Position numbers and translations under genes: made by a program
Notes under the pieces: generated by a model
What the model saw: the letters and a program-made list of their open reading frames with translations, nothing else
Told to the model about the DNA's origin: nothing
The model's database searches: none
Shown here: positions 26,896 through 35,382 of the stretch, piece after piece
Layout of the letters: every line of letters begins with the position of its first letter
Position numbering within the stretch: the first letter of the stretch is position 1
Assembly (NCBI RefSeq): GCF_001517425.1
Contig: NZ_FBWL01000158.1
Coordinates: 1 to 64,000, forward strand
Length of the DNA: 64,000 nt
From: Clostridium sp. C105KSO13
Lineage (GTDB): Bacteria; Bacillota; Clostridia; Lachnospirales; Lachnospiraceae
Direction of reading: 5' to 3'

Positions 26896-27558
26896 ATGGA
26901 TTACAAAACAGTATACCAGGGTGGAAGTGCGGAAATAGTCGAAAAAAAGTCGCGATTTATTGCCGATGTATTTACTGTAACCTCCGAGGAGGAAATCCCG
27001 GACTGCCTGGAGCATGTAAAGAAGCAATACCGGGATGCAAAACATCACTGCTGGGCCTGCATCATAGGGACAGCGGGCATGCTGGAACGCTTCAGTGATG
27101 ACGGCGAGCCGGGAGGCACTGCAGGGAAACCCATTTTGGAGGTGCTCAGAGGACAGAACTTGTGTAACGTACTGATTGTGGTGACCCGTTATTTCGGAGG
27201 GACACTGCTTGGCACCGGTGGCCTTGTAAGGGCATATACGGCTGCAGCCTGTGAAAGTCTTGCACATAGTATAATTATTACCAGAATTCACGGGGTAAAA
27301 CTGAAAATAACAATGGATTATACAGAATTGGGAAAGATACAGTATTTTATTGCAGATAGGGGGCTGGTCCCCCTTGGGACAGAGTACACAGAAAAAGTCG
27401 AGATGGAAATTATGGTTCCTCTGCATGAGGCAGACAAGGTCTCTGCAAGTATTATAGACGAGACCAACGGAAAGAGTGATATCAGGAAAGAAGGAGAGTA
27501 CTGGTATGCACAGCTAGGAACTGAGATAAAAACTTTTGAACAGGCAGCTCAGAAATGA
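26896..27558 (+). CDS. IMPACT/YigZ family protein
   Basis: This 220-residue protein has the N-terminal UPF0029 domain (about 1-120) with SRFIADVF, AKHHCWACIIG, SDDGEPGGTAG and VTRYFGGTLLGTGGLVRAY, and a C-terminal DUF1949 ferredoxin-like domain. The family is related to the eukaryotic regulator IMPACT, and bacterial members are suggested to act at the ribosome or in RNA metabolism; the biochemical role is not settled. RBS GAGGT is near the ATG. It diverges from the PBP gene. Confidence 0.92.
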   Translation: MDYKTVYQGGSAEIVEKKSRFIADVFTVTSEEEIPDCLEHVKKQYRDAKHHCWACIIGTAGMLERFSDDGEPGGTAGKPILEVLRGQNLCNVLIVVTRYFGGTLLGTGGLVRAYTAAACESLAHSIIITRIHGVKLKITMDYTELGKIQYFIADRGLVPLGTEYTEKVEMEIMVPLHEADKVSASIIDETNGKSDIRKEGEYWYAQLGTEIKTFEQAAQK

Positions 27559-27577
27559 AAATGAGGATATTAAAAGG

Positions 27578-27615
27578 CAGGTACCTATAAACTCAAAGGT
27601 ACCTGTCTCTTTTTT
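27578..27615 (+). terminator. Terminator of the IMPACT-family gene
   Basis: CAGGTACCT (27578-27586) pairs with AGGTACCTG (27597-27605), followed by TCTCTTTTTT. It is five bases from the stop codon of the convergent hpf gene. Confidence 0.8.
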
Positions 27616-27620
27616 GAATA

Positions 27621-28178
27621 TTAATCGAATTCAGGTTCAATCAATCCAAAGGAGCCGTCTTTTCTCTTGTATACTACATTTACCTCGTCTGTCTCTGCGT
27701 TGCTGAATACAAAGAAAGAATGCCCCAGCAACTCCATCTGAATGCATGCATCTTCCGGGTACATTGGCTTAATCCCGAAACGCTTAGTTCTTACGATACG
27801 GATTTCCTCATCTTGCTGGCCTTCATTCTCCGATTCGAAGAATTCTTTCTTAAAATTGCTTCCGCCGGTGGCCGCTGTGGGGTGTCCCTGATTTTTGGCA
27901 ATCAGTTTATTTTTATACTTGCGAAGCTGACGTTCAATAACTTCCTCTACAAGGTCAATGGATACATACATATCACTGCTTGTCTGCTCGGAGCGGATAA
28001 TATTCCCTTTTACAGGAATAGTTACCTCAATCTTTTGTCTTTCCTTTTCCACACTGAGGGTTACGATAATGTCTGTTTCAGGAGTAAAATATCTTTCGAG
28101 TTTTCCCAATTTACTTTCGATAGTGTCTTTAAGGCTTGGCGTTACATCAATGTTCTTTCCGCTAATAATAAAATTCAT
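27621..28178 (-). CDS. hpf: Ribosome hibernation-promoting factor, long form
   Basis: HPF binds inactive ribosomes and pairs them into 100S dimers. The N-terminal S30AE domain (about 1-100, MNFIISGKNIDVTPSLKD) is followed by a linker and the C-terminal dimerisation domain (about 130-185, with FGIKPMYPEDACIQMELLGHSFFVF), as in the long form of Gram-positive bacteria. The ATG at 28178 is chosen because AAAGGAG is nine bases upstream; an in-frame TTG at 28187 is too close to that site. Length is 185 residues. Confidence 0.94.
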   Translation of the reverse strand: MNFIISGKNIDVTPSLKDTIESKLGKLERYFTPETDIIVTLSVEKERQKIEVTIPVKGNIIRSEQTSSDMYVSIDLVEEVIERQLRKYKNKLIAKNQGHPTAATGGSNFKKEFFESENEGQQDEEIRIVRTKRFGIKPMYPEDACIQMELLGHSFFVFSNAETDEVNVVYKRKDGSFGLIEPEFD

Positions 28179-28235
28179 GATGATCAACTCCTTTGTTCAT
28201 ATTATACAGGCGGAATAAAAATCTTGTCTGTATTA

Positions 28236-28257
28236 TATCCATATTATAGCATGGATA
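28236..28257 (-). promoter_or_regulatory. Palindrome around an extended -10 upstream of hpf
   Basis: TATCCAT (28236-28242) and ATGGATA (28251-28257) frame the minus-strand extended -10 TGCTATAAT (28243-28251). Further TATAAT-like boxes lie closer to the gene, so more than one promoter may act. Confidence 0.4.
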
Positions 28258-28288
28258 CTCTTTATTGTATAGAATGAATCATTTTTTC

Positions 28289-30115
28289 CTATTTCAAAGT
28301 GCTTCTTCTGCGCATTCTTGAATCCAGAATCTTTTTGCGGATACGTAAGGATTTTGGCGTTACTTCCAGAAGCTCGTCCGTATCAATAAAATCCAGAGCC
28401 TCTTCCAGGCTTAAAATATGAGGAGTTGTCAGCTTCAGGGCATCGTCGGCGCCGGAGGAGCGGGTATTTGTCAGATGCTTTGTCTTGCATACATTAAGTT
28501 CGATATCCTCAGCCTTCCCATTCTGTCCAATTACCATGCCGGAATATACTTTTTGTCCGGCACCGATGAATAATGTACCGCGCTCCTGAGCTGCGTATAA
28601 TCCGTAAGTGACAGATTCCCCGGTTTCAAAGGAAATCAGAGAGCCCTGCTTGCGGTACTGGATATCACCCTTATAGGGCATATATCCGTCAAAGATAGTG
28701 TTCAGAATTCCGTTACCTTTTGTATCTGTAAGAAATTCCCCTCTGTAGCCAATCAGCCCGCGGGCCGGAATGGAGAACTCCAGGCGTGTATACCCTCCGT
28801 TGGAAGTACCCATGTTTCGCAGTTCACCCTTGCGCTGGCCCAGCTTTTCAATGACAATTCCTGTAAATTCGTCAGGCACATCGATATAAGCCATCTCCAT
28901 AGGCTCAAGTTTCTTCCCGTTTTCATCTGTCTTATAAAGCACTTCTGCTTTACTTACAGCAAATTCATACCCTTCACGTCTCATATTTTCAATCAAAACA
29001 GAAAGGTGAAGTTCACCACGGCCAGACACTTTAAAGCTGTCTGTATCTTCTGTTTCTTCTACACGAAGGCTGACATCGGTGTTCAGTTCTCTAAACAGCC
29101 GGTCACGAATATGGCGGGAAGTGACATACTTTCCTTCCTGGCCTGCGAGAGGACTGTCGTTGACAATAAACTGCATGGAAATCGTGGGTTCCGAAATTTT
29201 CTGGAAAGGAATTGCCACCGGGTTCTCAGGGGAGCATAGGGTATCTCCGATCGAAATGTCGGAAATACCGGAAATAGCTACTATGGAACCGATGGATGCT
29301 TCTTTGACTTCTACTTTCTTCAATCCGTCATATTCGTATAACTTGCTGATTTTTACTTTTTCCTGTTTATCTGGATCATGGTGATTGAGCAGAACCATAT
29401 CCTGGTTGACAGCGATAGCTCCGTTATCCACTTTTCCTACACCGATACGCCCTACATATTCATTGTAATCTATGGTACTGATGAGAACCTGAGTTGGAGC
29501 TTCAGGGTCACCTTCAGGCGCAGGAATATAATCCAGAATAGTCTCAAACAGGGGCTGCATGTTCTTTTCCTCGTCTGTCAGGTCCAGAACTGCAATGCCT
29601 GTCTTGGCCGAGGCATATACAAAGGGGAAGTCCAGCTGTTCGTCGGACGCATCCAGATCCATGAAAAGCTCCAGCACCTCATCGATTACTGCGTCGGGTC
29701 TTGCCTCCGGTCTGTCAATCTTGTTAATGCATACAATGACCGGCAGGTCCAGATCCAATGCCTTGCGGAGCACGAATTTAGTCTGGGGCATGGGGCCTTC
29801 GAAAGCATCCACCACGAGGATAACACCGTTTACCATCTTCAGTACACGCTCAACCTCACCGCCGAAATCTGCATGTCCGGGAGTATCAATAATATTGATT
29901 TTTGTCCCCTTGTAGGTTACGGCAGTATTTTTGGAGAGAATCGTAATGCCTCTCTCCCTCTCAATATCGTTAGAGTCCATGACACGCTCGGCTACTTCCT
30001 GGTTTTGGCGGAATACACCGCTCTGTTTCAAAAGTTCATCTACCAAAGTGGTTTTGCCATGGTCTACATGGGCGATAATCGCAATATTTCTAACATCTTC
30101 ACGTTTTGTCTTCAT
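28289..30115 (-). CDS. typA: Ribosome-associated GTPase TypA/BipA
   Basis: This translational GTPase acts in 50S assembly and stress adaptation. G1 is AHVDHGKTT near residue 18, the switch region has [10 protein letters not shown]3 is [14 protein letters not shown] and G4 is NKIDRPEA. The EF-G-like domains and the BipA-specific C-terminus (SRMRRR end) are present. The 608-residue length is standard. The start ATG has only a weak ribosome-binding site (AGAAAGAG, 12 bases away). Confidence 0.96.
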   Translation of the reverse strand: MKTKREDVRNIAIIAHVDHGKTTLVDELLKQSGVFRQNQEVAERVMDSNDIERERGITILSKNTAVTYKGTKINIIDTPGHADFGGEVERVLKMVNGVILVVDAFEGPMPQTKFVLRKALDLDLPVIVCINKIDRPEARPDAVIDEVLELFMDLDASDEQLDFPFVYASAKTGIAVLDLTDEEKNMQPLFETILDYIPAPEGDPEAPTQVLISTIDYNEYVGRIGVGKVDNGAIAVNQDMVLLNHHDPDKQEKVKISKLYEYDGLKKVEVKEASIGSIVAISGISDISIGDTLCSPENPVAIPFQKISEPTISMQFIVNDSPLAGQEGKYVTSRHIRDRLFRELNTDVSLRVEETEDTDSFKVSGRGELHLSVLIENMRREGYEFAVSKAEVLYKTDENGKKLEPMEMAYIDVPDEFTGIVIEKLGQRKGELRNMGTSNGGYTRLEFSIPARGLIGYRGEFLTDTKGNGILNTIFDGYMPYKGDIQYRKQGSLISFETGESVTYGLYAAQERGTLFIGAGQKVYSGMVIGQNGKAEDIELNVCKTKHLTNTRSSGADDALKLTTPHILSLEEALDFIDTDELLEVTPKSLRIRKKILDSRMRRRSTLK

Positions 30116-30139
30116 AAAAATTCAACACTCTTTCTACTT

Positions 30140-30168
30140 ATATTATGTGTATTATTATGTGCTTGCAA
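30140..30168 (-). promoter_or_regulatory. Promoter of typA
   Basis: On the minus strand TTGCAA (30163-30168) and TAATAT (30140-30145) are 17 bases apart, giving a leader of about 20 nt. Confidence 0.55.
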
Positions 30169-30381
30169 CTTTGTTATTCTATCACAAAACATCTAATATG
30201 GGAAGATATTATTTTTAGTTCTTTTTTCTGACAAAATAAGAGGGTTTTCCTTCAAATATGCATTTTCCTCAGAACTTTGTCGAGCGATTACCGGGCCATT
30301 TTCGTTCTAATGCATGTACTATATTCATAAACTTAGTATTGACTCAAAAATACCAATCAGAGGAAGGGAGAGCTACAAATC

Positions 30382-31011
30382 ATGTCAGATAAGATTATTG
30401 AAAACAATCAGGTAACAATTATGGGGGAAGTGGCTTCCGGTTTTACATACAGCCACGAGGTCTTTGGAGAAGGCTTTTATATGGTGGATGTGCTGGTAAA
30501 GAGGCTCAGCAATTCGGAAGACAGGATTCCGCTCATGATTTCAGAGAGACTCATCGATGTGACGCAGGATTATACGGGAGAGTTTATTATGGCCTTGGGG
30601 CAGTTCCGGTCTTATAACCGGCATGAAGAGCAGAAGAACAGACTGATTCTGTCTGTTTTCGTCCGTGAGGTTGAATTTATTGATGAAGAGTTGGACGGAG
30701 CAAAGACTAATAATATTTTGCTGGAAGGATATATTTGCAAAAAACCCGTATACAGAAAAACGCCGCTGGGAAGAGAAATTGCAGATTTGCTTCTGGCAGT
30801 AAACAGACCATATGGAAAATCAGACTATATTCCGTGTATTTGCTGGGGCAGAAATGCCAGGTATGCATCAGGATTCGAAGTAGGAGACCATGTACAGTTA
30901 CTGGGAAGAATACAAAGCAGGGAGTATGTAAAGAAATTATCTGAGACAGAGACTGAAACTCGCATTGCATATGAAGTTTCCGTCAGTAAACTGGAATGTG
31001 TAGAGGAATAG
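30382..31011 (+). CDS. Tandem OB-fold single-stranded DNA-binding-like protein
   Basis: The 209-residue protein looks like two SSB/PriB-type OB folds in one chain: the first about 8-98 (NQVTIMGEVASGFTYSHEV) and the second about 108-205 (NILLEGYICKKPVYRKTPLGREIADLLLAV, then DYIPCICWGRNA). The second half carries the classical SSB pattern of a strand followed by R-x-T-P-x-G. It has no acidic C-terminal tip for partner binding, unlike canonical SSB, so it is an auxiliary or structural variant. A main ssb is expected elsewhere (usually with rpsF-rpsR). It stands alone between typA and dapA. Confidence 0.8.
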   Translation: MSDKIIENNQVTIMGEVASGFTYSHEVFGEGFYMVDVLVKRLSNSEDRIPLMISERLIDVTQDYTGEFIMALGQFRSYNRHEEQKNRLILSVFVREVEFIDEELDGAKTNNILLEGYICKKPVYRKTPLGREIADLLLAVNRPYGKSDYIPCICWGRNARYASGFEVGDHVQLLGRIQSREYVKKLSETETETRIAYEVSVSKLECVEE

Positions 31012-31026
31012 AATGTAAAAAAAACA

Positions 31027-31056
31027 GGCGCCATGTCCACAAATGGCGCCCTTTCT
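31027..31056 (+). terminator. Terminator of the OB-fold gene
   Basis: GGCGCCAT (31027-31034) and ATGGCGCC (31043-31050) form a perfect stem followed by CTTTCTTT. It lies just upstream of the dapA promoter. Confidence 0.75.
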
Positions 31057-31061
31057 TTGCG

Positions 31062-31090
31062 TTGACAGTAGATATAATTAGTGTTAAAAT
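31062..31090 (+). promoter_or_regulatory. Sigma-A promoter of dapA
   Basis: TTGACA (31062-31067) and TAAAAT (31085-31090) are 17 bases apart, close to consensus. The leader is about 30 nt; there is no room for a lysine riboswitch or T-box. Confidence 0.8.
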
Positions 31091-31127
31091 TTGAAGAAAG
31101 AGGAGCGTTTAGATTAGGAGGATGTAT

Positions 31128-32018
31128 ATGTCATTATTCAAGGGAGCCGGGGTGGCGATTGTTACGCCGTTCCATGAAGACGGAAGTATAAATTACGATA
31201 AGCTGGATGAATTGATTGATTTCCATTGTGAGAACGGCACTGACAGTATTATTATTTGTGGCACGACCGGCGAATCTTCCACGTTAACAGAAGAGGAGCA
31301 CATAAATTGTATTAAGTTTACAATAGAGCATACAAGGAAACGGATTCCGGTGATAGCAGGGACCGGGTCCAATTGTACACGTACCGCTATGGAGATGTCC
31401 AAGGAAGCTGCGGAGGCAGGGGCTGACGGTGTGCTTTTGGTGACACCCTACTATAATAAGGCTACACAAGACGGACTTTTTGCCCATTATAAGGCTGTGG
31501 CAGATGAAGCAAAGATACCGGTTATTTTATACAGCGTGAAGAGCAGAACAGGAGTGAATATTGAGCCTGCTACGGTAGCCCGCCTGGTGAACAAGGTGGA
31601 GAATATTGTAGGGATTAAGGAAGCTTCCGGTGATATTTCTCAGATTTCCAGGATTATGCAGATGACGGAAGGCAAGGCCGATCTGTATTCCGGTAATGAT
31701 GATCAGGTTCTGCCGCTTCTTGCACTTGGGTCTAAGGGTGTTATATCAGTTTTGTCCAATATTGCACCCAGAGAAACGCACGATATCTGTGCAAAGTTCT
31801 TTGCCGGAGATCTGGAAGGCAGCCGGGCACTGCAATTCAAAGCACTTCCGCTGGTCGAGAAGCTGTTTTGCGAGGTGAATCCCATTCCGGTTAAGAAGGC
31901 TATGAATCTGATGGGAATGGAAGTTGGCGGACTGAGAATGCCTCTTACAGAGATGACAGAGAAAAATGCGGCAGGTCTTGCAAAAGCAATGACTGATTTT
32001 GGTATAAAGCTGGCATAG
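31128..32018 (+). CDS. dapA: 4-hydroxy-tetrahydrodipicolinate synthase
   Basis: DapA condenses pyruvate with aspartate semialdehyde in the lysine/diaminopimelate pathway. The family N-terminus FKGAGVAIVTPF, the GTTGESSTL loop, the YYNKATQDG region with the catalytic tyrosine, and the Schiff-base lysine in GIKEASGD are present. The ATG at 31128 is chosen over 31122 because AGGAGG ends at 31121, leaving six bases before 31128. Length is 296 residues. dapB follows in the same direction after a hairpin. Confidence 0.96.
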   Translation: MSLFKGAGVAIVTPFHEDGSINYDKLDELIDFHCENGTDSIIICGTTGESSTLTEEEHINCIKFTIEHTRKRIPVIAGTGSNCTRTAMEMSKEAAEAGADGVLLVTPYYNKATQDGLFAHYKAVADEAKIPVILYSVKSRTGVNIEPATVARLVNKVENIVGIKEASGDISQISRIMQMTEGKADLYSGNDDQVLPLLALGSKGVISVLSNIAPRETHDICAKFFAGDLEGSRALQFKALPLVEKLFCEVNPIPVKKAMNLMGMEVGGLRMPLTEMTEKNAAGLAKAMTDFGIKLA

Positions 32019-32036
32019 TAGACAAAGATAATTGTG

Positions 32037-32086
32037 AAAAGGATATCATGCGTTGAGTAACAGGCTCAGATATGGTATCCTTTTTT
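32037..32086 (+). terminator. Terminator or attenuator between dapA and dapB
   Basis: AAAAGGATA (32037-32045) pairs with TATCCTTTT (32076-32084), with partial inner pairing, and the right arm continues into a run of six T residues. It should reduce dapB expression relative to dapA unless dapB has its own promoter. Confidence 0.65.
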
Positions 32087-32139
32087 CTGCAAATAATAAT
32101 GGTTAAGAACTTTAAGAAAAAGGGTCAGGAGGAACGAAT

Positions 32140-32898
32140 ATGGTGAAAGTATTGATTCATGGATGTAATGGAAGGATGGGACAGATGGTAACCGCGCTTA
32201 TCAGAGAAGATGAGCGGATGGAGGTTATCGCCGGGGTGGATACATTTACGGGAATTGCCAATACTTATCCGGTTTTTGAAAATATTCAGTCATGTGACTT
32301 AAAGCCAGACGTGGTGATTGATTTTTCCAATGCAAATGCGGTGGAGGGACTTTTGGACTATTGCACCGCAAAGCAGGTTCCGGTAGTGCTCTGCACAACG
32401 GGACTTACGGAAGAACAGTTGGAAAGGGTTCGGGAAACCTCTGGTAAGGCTGCAGTGCTTAAATCCGCCAATATGTCTATGGGAATTAATCTGCTTTTAA
32501 AATTGCTGAAGGATGCAGCAAAGGTACTCTCACCTGCGGGCTATGATATTGAACTGGTGGAGCGTCACCATAACCAGAAAGTGGATGCGCCCAGCGGAAC
32601 AGCTCTTGCACTGGCGGATTCTATGAATGATGCTTTAGATCATGAATATACTTATGTATATGACCGAAGTCAGGTGAGAAGAAAACGTGACAAAAAGGAA
32701 ATGGGCATCTCATCGGTCCGCGGCGGTACAATTGTAGGGGATCATGAGGTAATCTTTGCGGGTCCGGACGAGGTCATAGAGTTTAAACACACGGCATATT
32801 CCAGAAGTGTTTTTGGGAAAGGCGCTGTGGAGGCGGCAAAATTTTTAGCGGGAAAACCAGCCGGAATGTATGATATGAGTGACGTGATTCAGTTTTAA
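32140..32898 (+). CDS. dapB: 4-hydroxy-tetrahydrodipicolinate reductase
   Basis: DapB carries out the NAD(P)H-dependent step after DapA. The N-terminal dinucleotide-binding motif HGCNGRMGQMV and the substrate motif ERHHNQKVDAPSGTAL, with the catalytic His-His and Lys, are intact. At 252 residues it has the usual length. RBS AGGAGG lies upstream of the ATG. fbp follows after 23 bases and is likely co-transcribed. Confidence 0.96.
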   Translation: MVKVLIHGCNGRMGQMVTALIREDERMEVIAGVDTFTGIANTYPVFENIQSCDLKPDVVIDFSNANAVEGLLDYCTAKQVPVVLCTTGLTEEQLERVRETSGKAAVLKSANMSMGINLLLKLLKDAAKVLSPAGYDIELVERHHNQKVDAPSGTALALADSMNDALDHEYTYVYDRSQVRRKRDKKEMGISSVRGGTIVGDHEVIFAGPDEVIEFKHTAYSRSVFGKGAVEAAKFLAGKPAGMYDMSDVIQF

Positions 32899-32921
32899 AC
32901 GGGTGAGACAGGGGAGAGATT

Positions 32922-34874
32922 ATGAAAAACTTGGAAACCAGATATCTGGAGCGGCTTTCGGAGTGTTACCCAACCATTGCAGCGGCATCCACAGAAATCA
33001 TTAATTTGCAGGCTATTTTGAACCTGCCCAAAGGAACGGAACATTTTCTCACCGATATACACGGGGAATACGAAGCATTTTCCCATGTGCTAAAAAATGG
33101 TTCCGGGTCCATCAGGAGGAAGATTGATGATGTGTTCGGTAATACATTGAGCAAGCGGGATAAGCAGTCTCTTGCCACACTGATTTACTATCCGAAGGAA
33201 AAGATGGCTCAGGTGAAGAAGGTGGAAGCCAATATGGAGGACTGGTACAAGATTAATCTGTACCGTCTGATTGAAGTTAGCAAGCGTTCAGCAAGCAAGT
33301 ACACCAGATCAAAGGTGAGGAAGGCCCTGCCAAAGGATTTTGCCTATGTAATTGAAGAGTTGATTACAGAGAAATCTGAGGTTAATGACAAGGAATCTTA
33401 CTATAGTGAGATTATAATGACGATTATCAGGATCGGCCGCGCAGAAGAGTTTATTGAAGCAATTTCTGAATTGATTCAGCGGCTGGTGGTTGACCATTTA
33501 CATATTGTGGGTGATATCTATGACAGAGGACCGGGTCCTCATATCATTATGGACAAACTGATGACCTATCATTCTCTTGATATTCAGTGGGGAAACCATG
33601 ATGTTCTCTGGATGGGGGCAGCGGCAGGCCAGAGAGGGTGTATAGCCAATGTGATCCGCATCTGTGCCAGATATGGAAACCTGGATATTCTGGAGGATGG
33701 GTATGGAATCAATCTTCTGCCGCTGGCCACATTTTCACTGCGGACTTACGAAGAGGATCCCTGCACTTGTTTTGCACTGAAAGGCCCGGAAAAGCCGAAC
33801 AAGGCTGAGATGGAGATGGATCTCAGGATGCACAAGGCAATTTCTGTCATACAGTTTAAGGTGGAAGGCCAGATTATTAAGAGACGGAAAGAATTGGGAC
33901 TGGAGGATAGGGCACTTCTGCACCGCATTGATTATGAGAAGGGAACTATTATGCTGGGGGAAAAGGAATATCAGCTTCTGGATACAAATTTTCCCACAAT
34001 AGACCCCAAAGATCCTTATCGCCTGTCAGAGGAAGAAGAAGGAGTAATGGAACGTCTGGAACGCGCTTTTCTGGGTTGTGAGAAACTCCAGAGGCATATA
34101 CGCTTTTTACTTGCCAAAGGAGGATTGTATAAGGTTTATAATAACAATTTATTGTATCACGGATGTGTTCCTTTGAATGAAGATGGCAGCTTTAAGGAAA
34201 TTTCTCTGTTTGGCAAAAAGTTTAAAGGAAAGTCTTTGTACGATGCCCTGGAACGATATATACGAAAAGGCTTTTTTGCTCTGGATCCACAGGCGAAGGA
34301 GGAGGGCAAGGATATGATGTGGTATATATGGCTGCACCCCGGTTCGCCTTTGTTTGGCAAGGATAAAATGGCCACCTTTGAGAGATATTTTCTTGCGGAG
34401 AAGGAGACCCATCTGGAGAGAAAAAATCCTTACTATAGTCTATTGGAAGAGGAGAAAGTGGTGAACAGTATCCTCCGGGAATTCGGCCTGAGCGCCGAGG
34501 AGGCGCATATCGTGAATGGTCATGTGCCTGTAAAAAGCAAAAACGGAGAAAGCCCGATAAAGTGCGGTGGCAAAGTGCTTGTCATAGACGGCGGGTTTTC
34601 CAAAGCATATCAGAAAGAAACAGGAATTGCAGGATATACATTAATCTACAATTCTTATGGGCTCCTTCTCGTTGCCCATGAACCTTTTGAATCTACAGAG
34701 GCGGCGATTCAGAAGGGAAGTGACATTCATTCCGATTATATGATTGTAAAACGTGTAATGGAACGCCGACTGGTCGGAGATACAGATATCGGAAAAGACT
34801 TAAAGGATCAGGTAACAGATTTGGAACGTTTATTGGGTGCATATCGAAGCGGTGAGATAAAAGAAAAAATTTAG
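32922..34874 (+). CDS. fbp: Fructose-1,6-bisphosphatase, class III
   Basis: This is the manganese-dependent gluconeogenic phosphatase found mainly in Firmicutes. Metallophosphatase motifs are DIHGEYEAF (about 45-53), GDIYDRGPGPH and WGNHDVLWMGA; later histidines in VNGHVPV complete the metal site. Its 650-residue length is characteristic and unlike classes I and II. RBS GGGGAGA precedes the ATG. The placement after dapB has no obvious metabolic reason. Confidence 0.95.
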   Translation: MKNLETRYLERLSECYPTIAAASTEIINLQAILNLPKGTEHFLTDIHGEYEAFSHVLKNGSGSIRRKIDDVFGNTLSKRDKQSLATLIYYPKEKMAQVKKVEANMEDWYKINLYRLIEVSKRSASKYTRSKVRKALPKDFAYVIEELITEKSEVNDKESYYSEIIMTIIRIGRAEEFIEAISELIQRLVVDHLHIVGDIYDRGPGPHIIMDKLMTYHSLDIQWGNHDVLWMGAAAGQRGCIANVIRICARYGNLDILEDGYGINLLPLATFSLRTYEEDPCTCFALKGPEKPNKAEMEMDLRMHKAISVIQFKVEGQIIKRRKELGLEDRALLHRIDYEKGTIMLGEKEYQLLDTNFPTIDPKDPYRLSEEEEGVMERLERAFLGCEKLQRHIRFLLAKGGLYKVYNNNLLYHGCVPLNEDGSFKEISLFGKKFKGKSLYDALERYIRKGFFALDPQAKEEGKDMMWYIWLHPGSPLFGKDKMATFERYFLAEKETHLERKNPYYSLLEEEKVVNSILREFGLSAEEAHIVNGHVPVKSKNGESPIKCGGKVLVIDGGFSKAYQKETGIAGYTLIYNSYGLLLVAHEPFESTEAAIQKGSDIHSDYMIVKRVMERRLVGDTDIGKDLKDQVTDLERLLGAYRSGEIKEKI

Positions 34875-34952
34875 AAAAAATTCCCATACATAAAGAATCT
34901 AAAAATGCAAATATTACTAACGCAAGATTATTTATGGAAAGGGAGAAATAAA

Positions 34953-35285
34953 ATGAAAAAAATAAAAAGATTCTTATTATTAATGATGTGCGTAGGCGTA
35001 CTTGGAAGCATGACAGCCTGCGGCAACAACAAAGACACAACCAATGGAACGACAGATACGACAGATACGACCGATAATAACGGAGTAAACGATACGACCG
35101 ACAATAACGGAGTAAACGATACGGATGACAGAAATAACACGACTGTCGATGACGAAAATGACGGAATAGTGGATGATGCAGTGGATAAGGCTACAGACAA
35201 AGTAGACAACGCTACAGATGATCTGACGGATGACAACGGACCTAAGAAAGACAACCTGAATGAAAGAAACACGAATGATAAATAA
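34953..35285 (+). CDS. Small acidic lipoprotein with Thr/Asp/Asn-rich repeats
   Basis: A basic N-terminus, a hydrophobic segment and the lipobox GSMTAC (cysteine about residue 23) mark a lipoprotein anchored outside the membrane. The rest is low complexity: TTDTTD repeats, a nine-residue unit TDNNGVNDT given twice (encoded by a 27-base tandem repeat at 35067-35120 with one mismatch), then Asp-rich sequence. No fold is evident and I do not recognise a function; it may be a charged spacer in the wall. The start at 34953 follows AAAGGGAG. Confidence 0.7.
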   Translation: MKKIKRFLLLMMCVGVLGSMTACGNNKDTTNGTTDTTDTTDNNGVNDTTDNNGVNDTDDRNNTTVDDENDGIVDDAVDKATDKVDNATDDLTDDNGPKKDNLNERNTNDK

Positions 35286-35288
35286 TTG

Positions 35289-35312
35289 AAAAGGGGGGGG
35301 CTCCCCCTTTTT
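35289..35312 (+). terminator. Terminator of the lipoprotein gene
   Basis: AAAAGGGGG (35289-35297) and CCCCCTTTT (35303-35311) form a nine-base stem with a five-base loop, four bases after the stop codon. Confidence 0.85.
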
Positions 35313-35382
35313 ACTTTCTTTTTCGACTTTAATGTGGTAAAATGGTACAGTGAGATATTTAAAAATTGAAAGGGAGAGTCAT

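Noticed and set aside
29378-30196. 272-codon open frame antisense to typA
   Set aside because: Lies fully opposite a well-supported gene and past its start; no ribosome-binding site or domain.
31068-31127. Lysine riboswitch or T-box before dapA, hom or lysC
   Set aside because: Leaders are too short (about 30-50 bases) and carry no specifier or riboswitch-like structure.
35067-35120. Short direct repeats as a CRISPR array
   Set aside because: The two copies are adjacent without spacers and encode repeats of a lipoprotein.
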